DNA of 64,000 bases from Antitrichia curtipendula (Eukaryota; Streptophyta; Bryopsida; Hypnales; Leucodontaceae): contig OX579639.1 of NCBI GenBank assembly GCA_951230915.1, positions 17,546,001 through 17,610,000 on the forward strand, in the 5' to 3' direction. Below, piece after piece: positions 1 to 11,568 of the stretch. The first letter of the stretch is position 1. Each line of letters begins with the position of its first letter. The notes under the pieces were generated by a model. The model saw only the letters and a program-made list of their open reading frames with translations. It was not told the origin of the DNA and did no database searches. The translations under genes and the position numbers were made by a program.

Positions 1-509
1 TAATGAGTTAAGATATATTGTGGGAAGTCGTACAAGAGACTAATAGTTGTGTGATTGCTCGTCTAGATTTGATACTTGTTGTGGTACTTTCCTTAATATT
101 GAGTTGTTTCCACTTACACATAAGTATAGGAAATTCAATCATTTTTTGAGCTGCCTAGGCTACTTGTAGTTCAAAAGAAATTACATATCATATAATAACT
201 TTTTAACCATGTAGTCAAAAATTATAAAAATTATTGGACCTTAAAAGCTACTCCTTGGACACATGTTATGTGAAAATTTCAAAGAAAAATAAAACGTCCA
301 TTCATAGTGAGCTACCAAAAATTGGTATGTTGCCTAAAATGCAGTTGGTCCTTCAAGGGTTAACAAACAACTTTAGTATGATTGGCTCTGTCCGTAGAGC
401 TAGTATTGGCACACTTTTTGAGTAAGGTATCTAGCTAGTGCTCAAACTTCCTGACATGTAGCTTCTGTCAATGTAAAACCCCTTTGTTTAGATTTCTATT
501 GAGCTTTCT
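1..509. other. 5' flank of LecRK copy 1
   Basis: AT-rich DNA with no gene I can support. Just before the start codon is a T-rich run ending in AG (cctttgtttag, 481-491). Copy 2 has a similar run (ttctctttag, 50991-51000) at nearly the same distance from its ATG. Both could be acceptors of a 5'-UTR intron, which is inference. Beyond about 30 bp upstream of the ATG I see no similarity to the copy 2 leader. Copy 1 may therefore have lost or moved its first non-coding exon, or it lies outside the window. Confidence 0.4.
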
Positions 510-1914
510 ATGTTTTCCGTCATGATCTGGACACGCGCAGCCGCGACGGTGATGCTCTTCACGTTGCTGATTTCTGAGGTCGCAGGCCAAAACACTAGCT
601 TCATCTTCAACTCCACCTCAGGGATCAGTGACCCTCATGGGGAGCCCGTGTTCCTTGTATCCGGAGACGCCATGACGGATGCGCAAGGGAAGTTTTTAGC
701 ACTCAACACCCAAATTGCGCACCAATCGACCGCACCCGCCGCGGGGAATTGTGGCCGTGTTGTATACAAAGACAAGGTCAGACTTTTGGACAAAACCAAC
801 GGCGTTGTCGCTTCCTTCCACACTTCCTTCACGTTTTCCTTCGCTTCCTTCGACCAGGACTCAAGCTGGTGCGAGAGCGGGATGCTGTTCATGTTCTCCC
901 CAAACTCGACTGTCAGTCCCTTAGAGACCAAGCTTGCTGGTGGCTCCTTGTGCGAATTGAATTGGAACCAGGCCGATCTTCGCTTATTCGCAGTTGAAAT
1001 CGATTCCCACAACGACCCGCTCATGGCGGACGTGAGTGACAGTCACGTTAGCTTAGACGTGGGCACCACAACGTTGAGTACTCATGATCTTTGCCTCCCA
1101 GCGAATACCAATCAGACGTGTGCGTTTTTTTGTAAGGATCCCAATGCGACGTACACAGTTTGGATTGATTATGACAGTGGGAATCAGACGCTGCAAGTCT
1201 GGTTTCGCAATGGCTCTGGTGTAGCGAAGCCTAGTGTTCCAGTCTTAAGTTACCCCAACTTGCGTCTTGACACCATGTTGGACGAGGAGATGTACGTGGG
1301 TTTCATTGGTAGCACAGGCGGCGGAAGAGAAGTTCACACGATCTGGGCCTGGGAATTTGAGAGTACTGGAATCTCCTCTGTAACAATAAAATCGAAACCT
1401 GGTTCCAAAATTTCATTTAGTTTGCTCGGTGGAGTTTTGGCAGGGGCACTAGCAGGACTTCTAGTTGCAGGAATCATTGTGTACTTCGGTTGGATCCACC
1501 GCAGGAAGGAGAATCCACAGGATTTCTACGAGCTGCCCTTGCGTACCTTTCAGGATGAGTCGCGGTCGTACACTTTCAAGGAGCTTAGTGAGATGACGAA
1601 GGGTTTTAGTGCGAATGAGAAGCTTTCCAGCGGAGGTTTTGGGGATTTGTACAAAGGGACGTTGCCGTCAGGGGAGTTGGTGGCTGTCAAGCGTATTAGG
1701 GATGAGGAGGAGCACGTGGGCGAAGGGAGTTTTCTTGCAGAAGTGAGGAGCTTGAGGCAAACGAGGCACCGGTACTTGTTGCTATTGCGGGGGTGGAGCT
1801 ATAGCGCGGATGGGATGTTTCTGGTGTATGAGTTTATGTGCAATGGTAGTCTTGACAAGTGGTTGCATCCAAATGGGAAGCTCAACTGGGATGTGCGACG
1901 AGCCATTCTCGCAG
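510..1914 (+). CDS. L-type lectin receptor-like kinase copy 1, exon 1
   Basis: First coding exon of a 721-aa membrane receptor kinase (joined to 4336-5096). Residues 1-26 form a signal peptide with hydrophobic core VMLFTLLI. Residues about 29-283 are a legume-lectin domain: the metal-site region EIDSHNDP has Asp165, and the closing strand is HTIWAWEF near 276. A membrane helix spans about 305-329, followed by basic residues. The kinase N-lobe follows: SSGGFGDLYKG (373-383), VAVK lysine 394 and helix-C glutamate 411. The exon ends at gcag|gtatag, phase 1. Start: the first ATG of the frame, shared with copy 2. The family senses extracellular ligands at the plasma membrane; the ligand here is unknown. 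Odd points: HRYLLLLRGW replaces the usual HRN, and the P-loop valine is Leu. Reading past the donor gives only a short tail and a stop. Confidence 0.92.
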
Positions 1915-3420
1915 GTATAGTTCCAAACTCTATCCCCTAGCTTCTCTCTGTCATGACATCTCAAAACTCTTAGCTTGAATCGCTTTCTTTCCTTTACCTC
2001 CGTCAAATCGTAAGTCTAAACGGGTCTTTCTGATTAAATAAACCTCAATTTCGTAAAAGTGGCTCACAATGCACCCATCCCTGAAGCCATCCAAGAGTAC
2101 GTCCGCAGCTAGCGTAACGCAACTGCTCCTCTCTTTCCAAAACCAAAGCATCTCGAGACCAACCCAGACTCAAATTAAACTTCACCCGTCGGCGGTCGCA
2201 GACGCATCTTAATTTCACGCATTCCCATGTTTTCCTTATAATTATAGCTTAAGTTTGCAGCACCAGGACTGGAGGCTGAGTTAAGTTTTTGCAACGGTTG
2301 TGCCATGATCGTCAAAAGTGTATTAATAGTTCTGCAAGGGTTTCAGACAACATCGATCGTGTAACTATTTGGGAGTGCAATATTGATCTTTTGCAACAGT
2401 TTAGGCAATAGTGTATGCATTATTGAACCGGAGTCAGCATCTACGGTCATGCAGCTGCTTTCAACGAGTGGCACGCTTAGAGTGAAAAAAACACATGAAT
2501 GTCACCCTTTCCTTTGTCATCCTTGAAATTATCTCTTTTTTTATTGGAGAGTGAGAAGTAAAATTACGTGAATAAATACCTAGTTTTTTCATGTAAACGA
2601 ATGTAGGATAACCTTTTGAAGCTTTTTGGATTGTTGATTAAATTTTTCCGTTAGGTTATCTTTCCTCAGCGAGTACTTTCTGTATTGAGTTGTTGTAAAT
2701 GGCTCTCCAATAGAAGTACAAATGGTTGCACAACTCAAGATAAGAAGCAAATTGACGCTGAGGAGCCTGTAACAAATCTTCAGGTAAAATTTGGACTGAT
2801 TTGCAAAATGGAAGTCCTCATTTAAGTTGTAATTCAGGAGTCTGGACTAGGCCATGATCCAAAATTTACTTAGATTTCCTTACAAGAATGAAGAACTTGG
2901 GAGGCAGAAAAGTATTCGGGCATTCCCAAGTCCATTCTGGCATGTTCAACCATGGTGTGCAAGACTTGGATTACCGAGTCTTAGTCTGGTCAAACACTGG
3001 GACAAAAATACCGCCAATTTACTAACTCTCAGCAGGTTGTAACCCACCGTGAATACGCTTATCAGTGCACTCTATGCAAGCACTGGTTGCTACTAAAATC
3101 ACAGCTTCCTTTGCATTGCCCTCGTGCCCAAGACTTTTGCATCGAGCTTGCAGCACTTTTTGCAAATGGGCTGGTTTGCAATAGAGGCAAATACCATAAT
3201 TACGGAACCGCTACAAAACATCTGTCATCTCTGTTATCACATCTGAGCGTCAGCAGCAGAGTGTCCGAACGTTGCTAATGTTGAATTCTAGCACTGAGTT
3301 CTGGAAGTACTGCGTCGTATTAATTAGTGCTTTGGGAGTTGCTGGGTGTTGTGAATCAAAATTTTGATCGATGTTGTTGAGGTGCACGTGGTGTGAGATT
3401 GCTTACCTCCTGATTGAATA

Positions 3421-3452
3421 GGTTACTGCTGTGATAGGTTACTGCTGTAATA
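3421..3452. repeat. Two 16-bp direct repeats
   Basis: The sequence ggttactgctgtgata is followed at once by ggttactgctgtaata. It lies at the left edge of the first inverted-repeat element in the intron of LecRK copy 1. Confidence 0.7.
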
Positions 3453-3454
3453 GT

Positions 3455-3598
3455 GGGTAATTTCGTTAAAACGGTGGTATTCCACAAACTTGGCACTTTT
3501 ACTTGTAAACCAAGGGACCTGAAATCTATATTAGTCCTAGACTTTAGAGCTAAAGAAGGAAGGAATGGAAAAATACCACCATTTTAATAACAAAAAAT
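3455..3598. mobile_element. MITE-like inverted-repeat element 1 in LecRK1 intron
   Basis: The left end is gggtaatttcgttaaaac followed by ggtggtatt. The right end, aataccaccattttaataac, is its imperfect reverse complement. Length is about 140 bp. No clear target-site duplication is visible. The same terminus recurs in the adjacent element at 3607-3926, so these are two members of one family side by side. Confidence 0.6.
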
Positions 3599-3606
3599 TA
3601 GTAGAT

Positions 3607-3926
3607 GGTCAATTTCGTTAAAATGGCGGTATTTCGTGTGCCATTTTCAGACTGCCCGGTTTGAACTATGAAAGTGACATCTAGGATAGTCATAGATTTT
3701 ATTTTATTTTTGTCTTTTATAGATTTCATAAATTTAGGAATGGTATAAATTTCATACCATGTGGTTTGAATTGAGAACTTGACATCTATGACACTTATTA
3801 ATTTCATACGACTAGGAATGATATAAATTTTAGAAATCTAATACAGTTGTACATTTCAGACCGCGCAGTCTGAACTGTGAAAACTGCCAAAGTTGCGGAA
3901 TTTCCGCCATTTTAACGAAATTGCCC
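3607..3926. mobile_element. MITE-like inverted-repeat element 2 in LecRK1 intron
   Basis: The left terminus is ggtcaatttcgttaaaatgg and the right terminus contains ccattttaacgaaattgccc. Reverse-complemented, they agree over about 20 bp with one or two mismatches. Length is about 320 bp. The sequence right after it (tgtagcgtcattctc) matches copy 2 (ttgtagcgtcattctc, about 53670), so 3926 is a real insertion boundary. The superfamily is undetermined because no duplication is evident. Confidence 0.65.
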
Positions 3927-4335
3927 ATGTAGCGTCATTCTCTTGGAATTAGCATTAAGTTCAGTTTAGTTCTTGCAACAGTTTAACAGACATAGATTTG
4001 CAATGATTCCATGCCCAAGACTTTTGCAACAAGTTTTGCAATAGACCATTAGGTCGATGCTACGCTAGTACAGAACGGCTGCAAAACCATTGCAAATGAA
4101 TACAATTGATGATGTGTTGTATTAACCATTACTTCCACATGTACTGCAGTCTGTCATGACTCATGTTTGCAGAGGTTCGCAACTTTCATTCTCTTACAAC
4201 TTGGAATGCGTTTCACTTGACCCTGCCACAATTTGCAAGTACGCATGGAGGCGTCGAAACCCATGTTCAGTAGAAACGTTGTCAACTTTGGAATCACATC
4301 TGAATGCTATCACCAACAAAACGGTTTGTACGCAG

Positions 4336-5096
4336 GCGTCGCATCTGGACTGGAATACTTGCACGAAGACGGCATGAAATGTGTTCTCCACCGCGACATC
4401 AAATCCGGAAACGTCCTTCTCGACGCCGACTTCAACCCTTACCTCGGCGACTTCGGCCTAGCTCGCTTAGTCGACCACCGGCGCACGGAGAAGACGACCA
4501 TGGTGGCCGGGACCTTGGGCTACTTGGCTCCAGAGATGCTGCACACGGGCAAAGCCACGAAAGAAACTGACGTGTACGCGTTCGGCATGTTAGCCCTGGA
4601 AGTCGTCACAGGCAGAAAACCCATGCGGATGCAGGACGGAGCAGGGTTGGAGATGTTGGTGGACAGCGTGTGGCGAGCGCATGAAAGTGGAAGCTTAGAA
4701 TCCGTGGTGGATCCACGACTGGCGCATCCACGTAACAACCAGGCAGGCGACCAGGCGGGGGACCAAGATGAGAACCAGGGGATTCATGATGAGGTAAAGC
4801 TTGAGCTTGAAGATCCTGGGATGTTGCCGGAAAGCGTGTTGAGAGTGGGGTTGTTATGTTGTTTGCCGGATCCTAGCCATCGCCCGTCGCTGCGTTTGGT
4901 GAATCAGTGGTTTCAATCTGCCTCAGAACGAATGGACATGGCGTTGCCGGAGTTGCCTGAAGTTCAACCTCCGTATGCAAGGTCGTCTATGCCTCAGTTT
5001 CTGGGAAATTCGGAGCCGTCGACGTCTTCCAGCTATGCCTCGTCGTCTCTCTCATCGAACCTATCAGGAAGTGGCAAGGGTGGGAGCAGGCTCTAA
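4336..5096 (+). CDS. L-type lectin receptor-like kinase copy 1, exon 2
   Basis: Second coding exon, giving residues 469 (split Gly) to 721. It encodes the kinase C-lobe: catalytic loop HRDIKSGN with Asp489 and Lys491, DFG at 507-509, and activation-segment end APE at 533-535. Then come the DVYAFG helix-F Asp and the GRKPM segment. All key catalytic residues are present, so an active Ser/Thr kinase is expected. The C-terminal tail is rich in Ser and Gly and ends near GSGKGGSRL. Relative to copy 2 there is an in-frame 24-bp insertion in the acidic, Gln-rich loop (near 4740-4790). The stop is taa at 5094-5096. The acceptor is chosen because it continues the Gly codon opened by exon 1 and matches copy 2 exactly. 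Confidence 0.92.
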
Positions 5097-5225
5097 CACT
5101 TCGGCAACAGGAAGAACTTGCCAACACATTGTCAACTATTTTGAACTGCCATGGTTTTGTGTGAGTTCTATGCATTGCCTTCAACTCTTTGGACTATCGT
5201 AAACCATTGTGAAAGTGCTGTAAAT
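5097..5225 (+). other. 3' UTR/flank shared with LecRK copy 2
   Basis: After the stop, about 130 bp (from cacttcggcaacaggaag to caaccattgtgaaa-like sequence) aligns with 54932-55090 after copy 2. The duplicated unit therefore extended beyond the coding region. It probably includes the 3' UTR; no polyadenylation site can be placed with confidence. Confidence 0.6.
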
Positions 5226-6404
5226 TCGAAGTGCTTTTTCTCAGAAGATCTCTTGCAGAGACTCATATATGACCCATTCAACATTTGAACTAGCTAGACT
5301 GCACTCATCAAACTCGTTCTGTGTACACTTGCGACGTTACATCCACAGTTTCTCTGGACACTCTTGATCAACTTCATGCGACATTTAAGGTCTGACTTCT
5401 CTGGAAAACGATCAGTAATAAAAGGAAATACTGTATATGACAGCAAAATAATCTCAATATAGAGTGCAGAGTCCATCGGATCCACTTCATCACACGGGGG
5501 GTTGTGTGAGCGAAACAGAGAGAATAAAAGACAAATGAAAGAGCTTACAGTCTAAGAAAAATTAATGGACGTATCTACATACAGAAAAGAGCTGCAGTCT
5601 GATGCACAGGTATCCACCAGATCGATGTAATTGTTAGTACAAGGATAATCAGGGTAACGGAAAACCAAGATTCTCGAACGTGGAGTATGAAGAGAAATCA
5701 TGCACCGCCATAGCCAAGTTAAAGACGTGTGTTGCACGACGATATGATTCTTTTTTAAATGAATTTGGGTATACATTTAGGCCTGAATTCACTTTGCTAG
5801 TATTACCACTAAGACCAAGAGCAAGCGTACGTTTAGTTTAATGTCAACAACCATTCCCAATTTGTAGTTTGAAAACAAACTACTTCTTTTGTCCCTGCTA
5901 TACAAACCAAAATATAAAACCCGAAGGTCCCATGAATCCCCTCGGGGGACTCTTGTAGGTTTGGATATGTACATATGATTTCAATTTTTTAGCAATGAAC
6001 TTCTTTAAGTAGAATCTCTCTAAGTCAATATTCTATAAGCCAATAAACCTTTGCCAAGAAATATTGATTGCCAGTCCCGGCTTGAGCCACATACAAACAT
6101 CATGATTGCAAATGCCCATTGTTTACCAATATAATAACCTCTCTAATGTAATGTGTTAGATTGGTCTTGGATCTATGACTTTAGAGAGGTTCTACCTGTA
6201 TCACAATTATAGTCAAATTTGACCCAACAATCCTAACTCAAATTAGGACAGCGATCTAAAACCATCCAAATAGATGCTCTACAACCTACAGTCACCTATT
6301 ATATTTTTAATGAGGCTAAGACAACATCTTATGCCCAACCAATTCATGTTCCATAACCAATTTTTTGGATGGGGTCCAAATCGGAATTTGTTACAATCTT
6401 TGTT
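5226..6404. other. Intergenic, one small inverted-repeat element
   Basis: AT-rich sequence with only short frames that show no family similarity. It contains the small inverted-repeat element at 6009-6195; nothing else is recognised. Confidence 0.5.
6009..6195. mobile_element. Small MITE-like foldback
   Basis: Termini gtagaatctctctaa (6009-6023) and ttagagaggttctac (6181-6195) are reverse complements with one mismatch, enclosing 157 bp of non-coding sequence. No unambiguous target-site duplication is seen. Confidence 0.5.
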
Positions 6405-7049
6405 CTAATTGTAGTTGAAGTATTGGTAGAAAAAATTACGTTTACTGATGCAAAACTTGTCCTTATTTGGGATCAAGTTCTTGCACACTCTGATGACCAC
6501 GTCTGGATTGTTCTCCCAACCCCATTCATTAGAGAATTCTAGCCTCCGCAAAGAATGGTGCTTGTAATGCCAACTCCAAATTAGGTCGGCTCTCCACTTA
6601 TCCATATGTTCTGGGGCATTTGTTGCATTGAATTTCCATCTTGGCGACATATATTGCAGTAGCCCAAACAACTTGTACAAAAGCTCGTGGAAAGGAGCCT
6701 TACACATTGCACACCACTTACAACATATTATCAAGCTGATCAAGCAGATTGGATGGTACAAGTGATTGCATGTGCCCAAGTGCATTCCACCTTCGAGACC
6801 AAAAGGATTTAAACAAATGAAGCATGTAGTACCATTAAACACAAAGCTAGAAGGATGTAGCCACAATAAATCCTGCTTGCAATTGATATGTGCAAATCTT
6901 GCATTCTCAAAATCCCAATTGTATTGAGACCAATCAATGGTGGTCTCCTCGCCATCAATGGATTTCATTGCCATCTTCGATATATCAAAAAGGTCATATA
7001 TGTTTGTCCACAATGTTAAGCCAATGAAAGACCCTTTCTTGATTGTGCT
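6405..7049 (-). pseudogene. RING-H2-like zinc-finger protein fragment
   Basis: An open frame of about 210 codons on the minus strand, closed upstream by a stop at 7050-7052 and without a convincing start; the first ATG lies at the MAMKS segment. It has a RING-type ligand series: CFIC, then GTCNHLYHPIC, then CAMC. This reads C-x2-C ... C-x-H-x2-H-x2-C ... C-x2-C, the RING-H2 pattern of many E3 ubiquitin ligases. The flanks are rich in Trp and acidic or basic residues and match no family I know. The upstream region continues in other frames with stops, so this is probably the surviving exon of a decayed gene or a gene carried by a transposon. The RING assignment rests on spacing only. Confidence 0.45.
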
Positions 7050-8440
7050 TCAAAAAATTGTTGGCCACTTTCTTAAACTTCACCTCTATTTGTTGGTTTT
7101 GATCTACTGTAAAGACGTATGCCAACTTCTACATTATTTAGAAAAATTATGGACCCTCTTAAAGCCCCTCATAAATTAACAAAGCTAGCTTGGAAATTGG
7201 GGTACACAACCTACTTCAAGGACAAGCAAACTAACAAATTAGAATCTCCATCTTGTATGAAGTATAGGGCATTAGCTTGTGCACTTCTTCAAATTGCAAC
7301 AATATAATACAAATTTTACAAATCTGTTGTTAGAGGCATACCGGGGTCAATGTAAAAAGATTATATTCTGAACCTAGTACCAATGATGATAGGTAGAGGC
7401 AGAATTGTTCACAGCACAACCTTGGTGTATGTTGTCAACATGAAGAAACTTGATGGCCTTAGTAATATCCCCACGGCAAGTATCTACAGTATCTCCAATT
7501 CCCAAACTGCCATTCTCGGTTTACAAAGAAAAAATATGTCACTAGATTTTTTTGAAGGACTTATTCCTTGAGTTCAATAGTTCATAATGCAAAAAACCAT
7601 CTGAAAATTTTGATTTGACAGAGGTATTGATGAAGTACTTGTATCAATAGATGATTACAAAAATTCTTAGCTGTTTTGTTGTGATAAAACTTGAAAACAT
7701 ACAAGTATAGAGGGCATTGACAAAGGTGGTGATGGATTACATAGAATTGCATAAATGCAAAGAAGTACAGAGAAATGCATAGCCTAGATAGGGATGGTAG
7801 GCAATATTTGTTTCCTTTCATATTAGTAATTTACTTGTTATTTTGATGTTTACAGCAATTCCTAAGAGGATTCACTAATTAAAGCAATTGTACATGCAAT
7901 TTCCAGTACAAAGGACAACCTATTGGAGACACTATGTGTACAAGCCAAGGTACCCATTGAACAGTACAATAAGAAGTCAAGGTATTTATGGCACAATAAA
8001 ATAAGAATCAAGGTATGCAAGGAGCCATGTACTTGTATGCTGTCAACCAATGAAAACTACTTCTCTACATCATTGTGTAAGGAGTAGGGGTGGGCGGAAA
8101 TAGGGGATTTGTAAACCTGAATAAGCTTGAAAGTACATGTTTATGAGCTAAGAGGGGTCTCAATGCATGAGTTGTAGGGGTCTTCCATTGGGTTTACAAT
8201 TCTCCTAATGCTGATAATATTGCACCACTAGTGTATCCAATTGACTTTGAAGATTAGTATTATTTATACAAACCTACAACTTCTTCAATCGTTGGTTTGC
8301 CCTATGTGGGTCCCCTCTGCCAAGTTCTCCATACTGGCTTGAAGAGCATGTCAAAGTTCTTGTATTCCACGTTCTTGTTTTGCAATGAAGTTGCTCTTCT
8401 CCTTTAGTTTGTTGCGGAACTTTGCGAAATCTTCATACAA
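7050..8440. other. Intergenic or decayed sequence
   Basis: AT-rich, with short frames on both strands and no motif I recognise. It separates the RING-like fragment from another minus-strand decayed frame and may be intron or remnant of the same unit. Confidence 0.35.
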
Positions 8441-9130
8441 CTGATTTTTTCTTCTACAGAGGCCAACAAAGAGGCAATCGTAGCTGCGGCGGCATGTGGA
8501 GCTTCTCTCATTGCCATATCATCTTCGTCCATTGCCACATCATCTCTAGCTTCATTTGGCACGCTTCATTTGTCCCTCTTTTTTTTGGGCATGGAGTTGT
8601 ACCCTATAGCTTAGTAGATGTGGTGGAGTACTCGTGAGTGCCATCTAAGTCGCTATTTGGATCTGATTATTTGGTCATGTAATTGTCAACTGGCTCAATC
8701 ATCGTCTTGAGAGGGCCTAACCCGCCCTTTGGATACCTTCGCACCCCCATTGGAATAAATCCATCAACAACTTGTGGAACTTTAACACTTTTGCTAGTAT
8801 TTTTTACAGTTGACCAATCTACCCATTTGTGAAGCTTTAATTCCGCATGCACACCTCTCAAAATCAAGAGATTGACTTCATTTCATATAACGTTGGAGTT
8901 GTTGTAAAAGACTTGGTTTACCTCAATGCAACAATTTTTGAATGCCTTGTCGGTGCAGTACTTCAAGTTAACCTTGTGGAAGCATTGATGGAAGTTGTAT
9001 CGCTCTTCATGGAAGGCCTTGTCAATGTGACACCTATCTATGTATTGAGCGTAGTGATTTGCACTCTATGGATCAGGTATTGCCTCCTAACCTCAAAAGG
9101 CAAGCTTTGCCGGATTTTGCAAAACTTGTA
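8440..9130 (-). pseudogene. Unrecognised decayed coding sequence
   Basis: On the minus strand several frames join into protein-like sequence broken by stops and shifts. The longest clean piece, 8667-8867, reads through GVRRYPKGGLGPLKTM to DNYMTK. A second piece upstream (about 8880-9060) is rich in His, Cys and Asn (YIDRCHIDKAF-like). The amino-acid mix looks coding rather than random, but I recognise no family. Its position beside the RING-like fragment on the same strand suggests one former gene or transposon-borne gene, which is inference. Confidence 0.3.
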
Positions 9131-9284
9131 GGTGCTTGCGTTGTTTTTGTCTCATTTCTCTTTCCTTGTTGATCTTGGTGTTGACATGGTTGATGAAGTT
9201 CAAAAAAGAACCATGTGAGTGAAATAAAATAGATCCCACACGTGCGCCCTTGCAACCAGTTCAAAGAGAAGTAGAGGACTAGGG

Positions 9285-9540
9285 AGGTTGTGGGGCGACT
9301 TGTGATGGGTGGGGACATCTTTTTATACCTTTGGATGGTGCAAGCAGTGGAAAATGGAGCAAGCGATAAGAGTGGGGACATTGAAATGTCCGGGCACGGA
9401 CGGAAAGACTGGGCATGGACACTGTCAACATTTGGGGCTTTGGACGCCGACAAAATAACTAGGCGCAAATGTTGACGACGTCTGGGCATGGATGGAATGA
9501 CTGGGTGCGGACGTTGTTGGGTTCGAATATGGATGTTCTG
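9285..9540. repeat. GC-rich patch with GGGCR-GGAC motifs
   Basis: In AT-rich surroundings this 250-bp patch repeats variants of gggcacggac, gggcatggac and gggtgcggac (about 9392, 9411, 9484, 9503). The same core recurs at 12.58-12.86 kb, 57.5-59.5 kb and in the arrays after 62.0 kb. Frames through the patch are probably by-products of the repeats. Confidence 0.55.
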
Positions 9541-11568
9541 TAGTCCATAAGACTGGAGTTTTTTAGTATTTTTTATTTTTCTCGGTAATACTTTTACATT
9601 TATTTTTTGGTGTGTGTGTAATATTTGTAGGAATTGAGCATTAGTAGTTCCTCATAATTTTTTACTAAAATACAAAGTTCTAAAAGCGAGCATTTAAGGG
9701 CTGGTCCGTCTTTTTCATGTAGTTTCTTGGATGGGATTATTTTCAAGTCACTTTTCAGAGCAAAGAAAATAGATTCTAATTGTAACGCAAGTCATTTCTA
9801 ATTTTTTGAAGCATATTCAAATTACTTACGCATTTTCTATTAGAATTAGTCATAGGTCCCTATTTATGGCCCCCAGTCTTCCGTAAATTGTTCACTTGCA
9901 ACTTTTGAAGAGAAATGTAAAAAGCAAAAAAAATGTTAGGCAATTCCAATAAATATTTTTTTTTGGAACAAACTATAGAAGGTCCATTTAACCCCTAAAC
10001 ATTTAGATCCTTATCCAGAATTGCCGAAAAATCATTATAAAGAACAATGTTGAAGAATATTTTGGAATGAATTTACAAGTAAAAGTTGTAGATTTTGAGT
10101 TCTATATTCCATCTGTATGGTTAGATTCAACAATTTTATTACCAATATTTTTCTATAGATTTAGAAAGAAAAATTTCAAAATTCATTCAAAATTCAATTA
10201 CAAGCAAAACCTTATCATTTTTTGAGTAAAACTTGTTGGAAGGGATTTGAAATGGTTTTTTTTCAAGCAAGTCTATTGTTGTACCTTTCCAAATTGGGCA
10301 ACCTTGTCAAATATTGAAAAAAATTTGGCACTCAAAAAAATATTTAAACAATTTTCATCATCCAAAATATAGAATTAAAAAAATATTTGAAAATTGTACA
10401 AGTATCTAATAAAATATAGTACAATTTACTATATTTATTTTACAGGAATGAGTAACAACCTGAAGATTTATTTTACAAGGAATTTATTTATACATAATAT
10501 AATCAATTTTTTTGGGAAATATCGGTACGTATGGTTCTATTATTCAAAAATAATATATGAAGGATTAAATCAAGCTTCCTTTCATTATAAACCAAATTAG
10601 ATTTATTTTCATACTTCAAATTTTAATTAGATTTATTGGGAGTATAATTAAATTAGCTTAAATTGTTTGGATGTCAACAATCAATTTTGGCAATTTTCAA
10701 GATTTTAGGTAGTTATTAAAATAGTTTTCTAAAATAAAAAATTCCTTCATAAACAATTAATTTTTGCCACAATTGAAAAGGTACTAGGGTACTTGGGAGT
10801 TCTAGATGCCCGCTTACTTTCATAGCTTCTTTCTTTTGGGCACCTTATATAAGTTCTTTACTAGTTATACAAATATTGATGAGAAACACAAAGAGAATGA
10901 AAGGTTCAACTAAAAGAATAAAATTCCCTTCATAATAGAAAAAACAAGAAGAAAAAGGAAATTGTTTAAGAAAAGAAAAGAGAACTCTTCCTCTTCAATT
11001 TTTAAAGTGAATAAAATAAGAAGAAGAAGTAAAAGGTTCAAAAATGAAAAAAAAATCTCTCTTTTATTTTTGAAATTAAAAAAATAGGATATAAAATAAT
11101 AAAATGTGTGTTTTTTTATTTTTTTTGCTGAGCATTAACTCTCTAAATCAAACCATGTTTTGGGAGCAATATCATGGGCAGTCTTGTCATCTCCAAAAAA
11201 ATTTAGGAATCATTTTTAAAAAAAATTAGAATTTGAAATTGGTTTTATGGATTTATATATGCTTAGAAAGATTTGAATCATTCTATTTTGAAAAATGAGA
11301 TAAAAGTTATGAAAAGTTTAGTTTGTTGGTAGTTATGGATTAATTGAAATCCTACTAGAATAATTGAAATACACTTTTCAACTTCTTTATTTAAGTGAAT
11401 TTTCAATACAAAATTAAAATACAAATTGTGTGGATTGATATTTTTTTACACCTTTACAACCATTAAGATTGACATATTTCTATTCCACAATAACTTTTTA
11501 AGAGTTTAGTATTTGAATCATTTTCTATTTTCTTCTATTTATTATTTTTTTCCTATATGTTGTACAAT
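9541..11568. other. AT-rich intergenic DNA
   Basis: Strongly AT-rich with poly-A and poly-T runs and no gene. From about 11220 to 11565 it resembles the interior of the TTAA-flanked element at 58198-59143: gaaattggtt, gatttatata and gaatcattctatttt occur in the same order. It is therefore probably a diverged relative of that element. Confidence 0.5.

Larger units (their letters stand above)
1915..4335 (+). other. Intron of LecRK copy 1
   Basis: The 2421-bp phase-1 intron starts gtatag and ends cgcag. Donor and acceptor contexts are nearly identical to those of copy 2 (52436-54194). Homology is patchy: the block with gcagcaccaggactg near 2255-2310 matches 53090-53140, and 3930-4075 matches 53670-53815. 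A motif gtgcccaagacttttgca occurs twice in this intron (about 3125 and 4012) and similarly in copy 2, so an internal duplication predates the gene duplication. About 640 bp (3290-3929) is absent from copy 2 and contains two inverted-repeat elements listed separately. An ATG-bearing frame at 4233 runs into exon 2, but it is intronic. Confidence 0.85.

Noticed and set aside
635..1024. Antisense frame inside LecRK1 exon 1 (and its twin at 51147-51536)
   Set aside because: Both mirror the lectin coding sequence. Conservation is explained by the sense protein.
4233..4335. ATG-started extension of LecRK1 exon 2 upstream
   Set aside because: The frame runs through the intron end. The acceptor at 4334-4335 matches copy 2 and continues the Gly codon split in exon 1.
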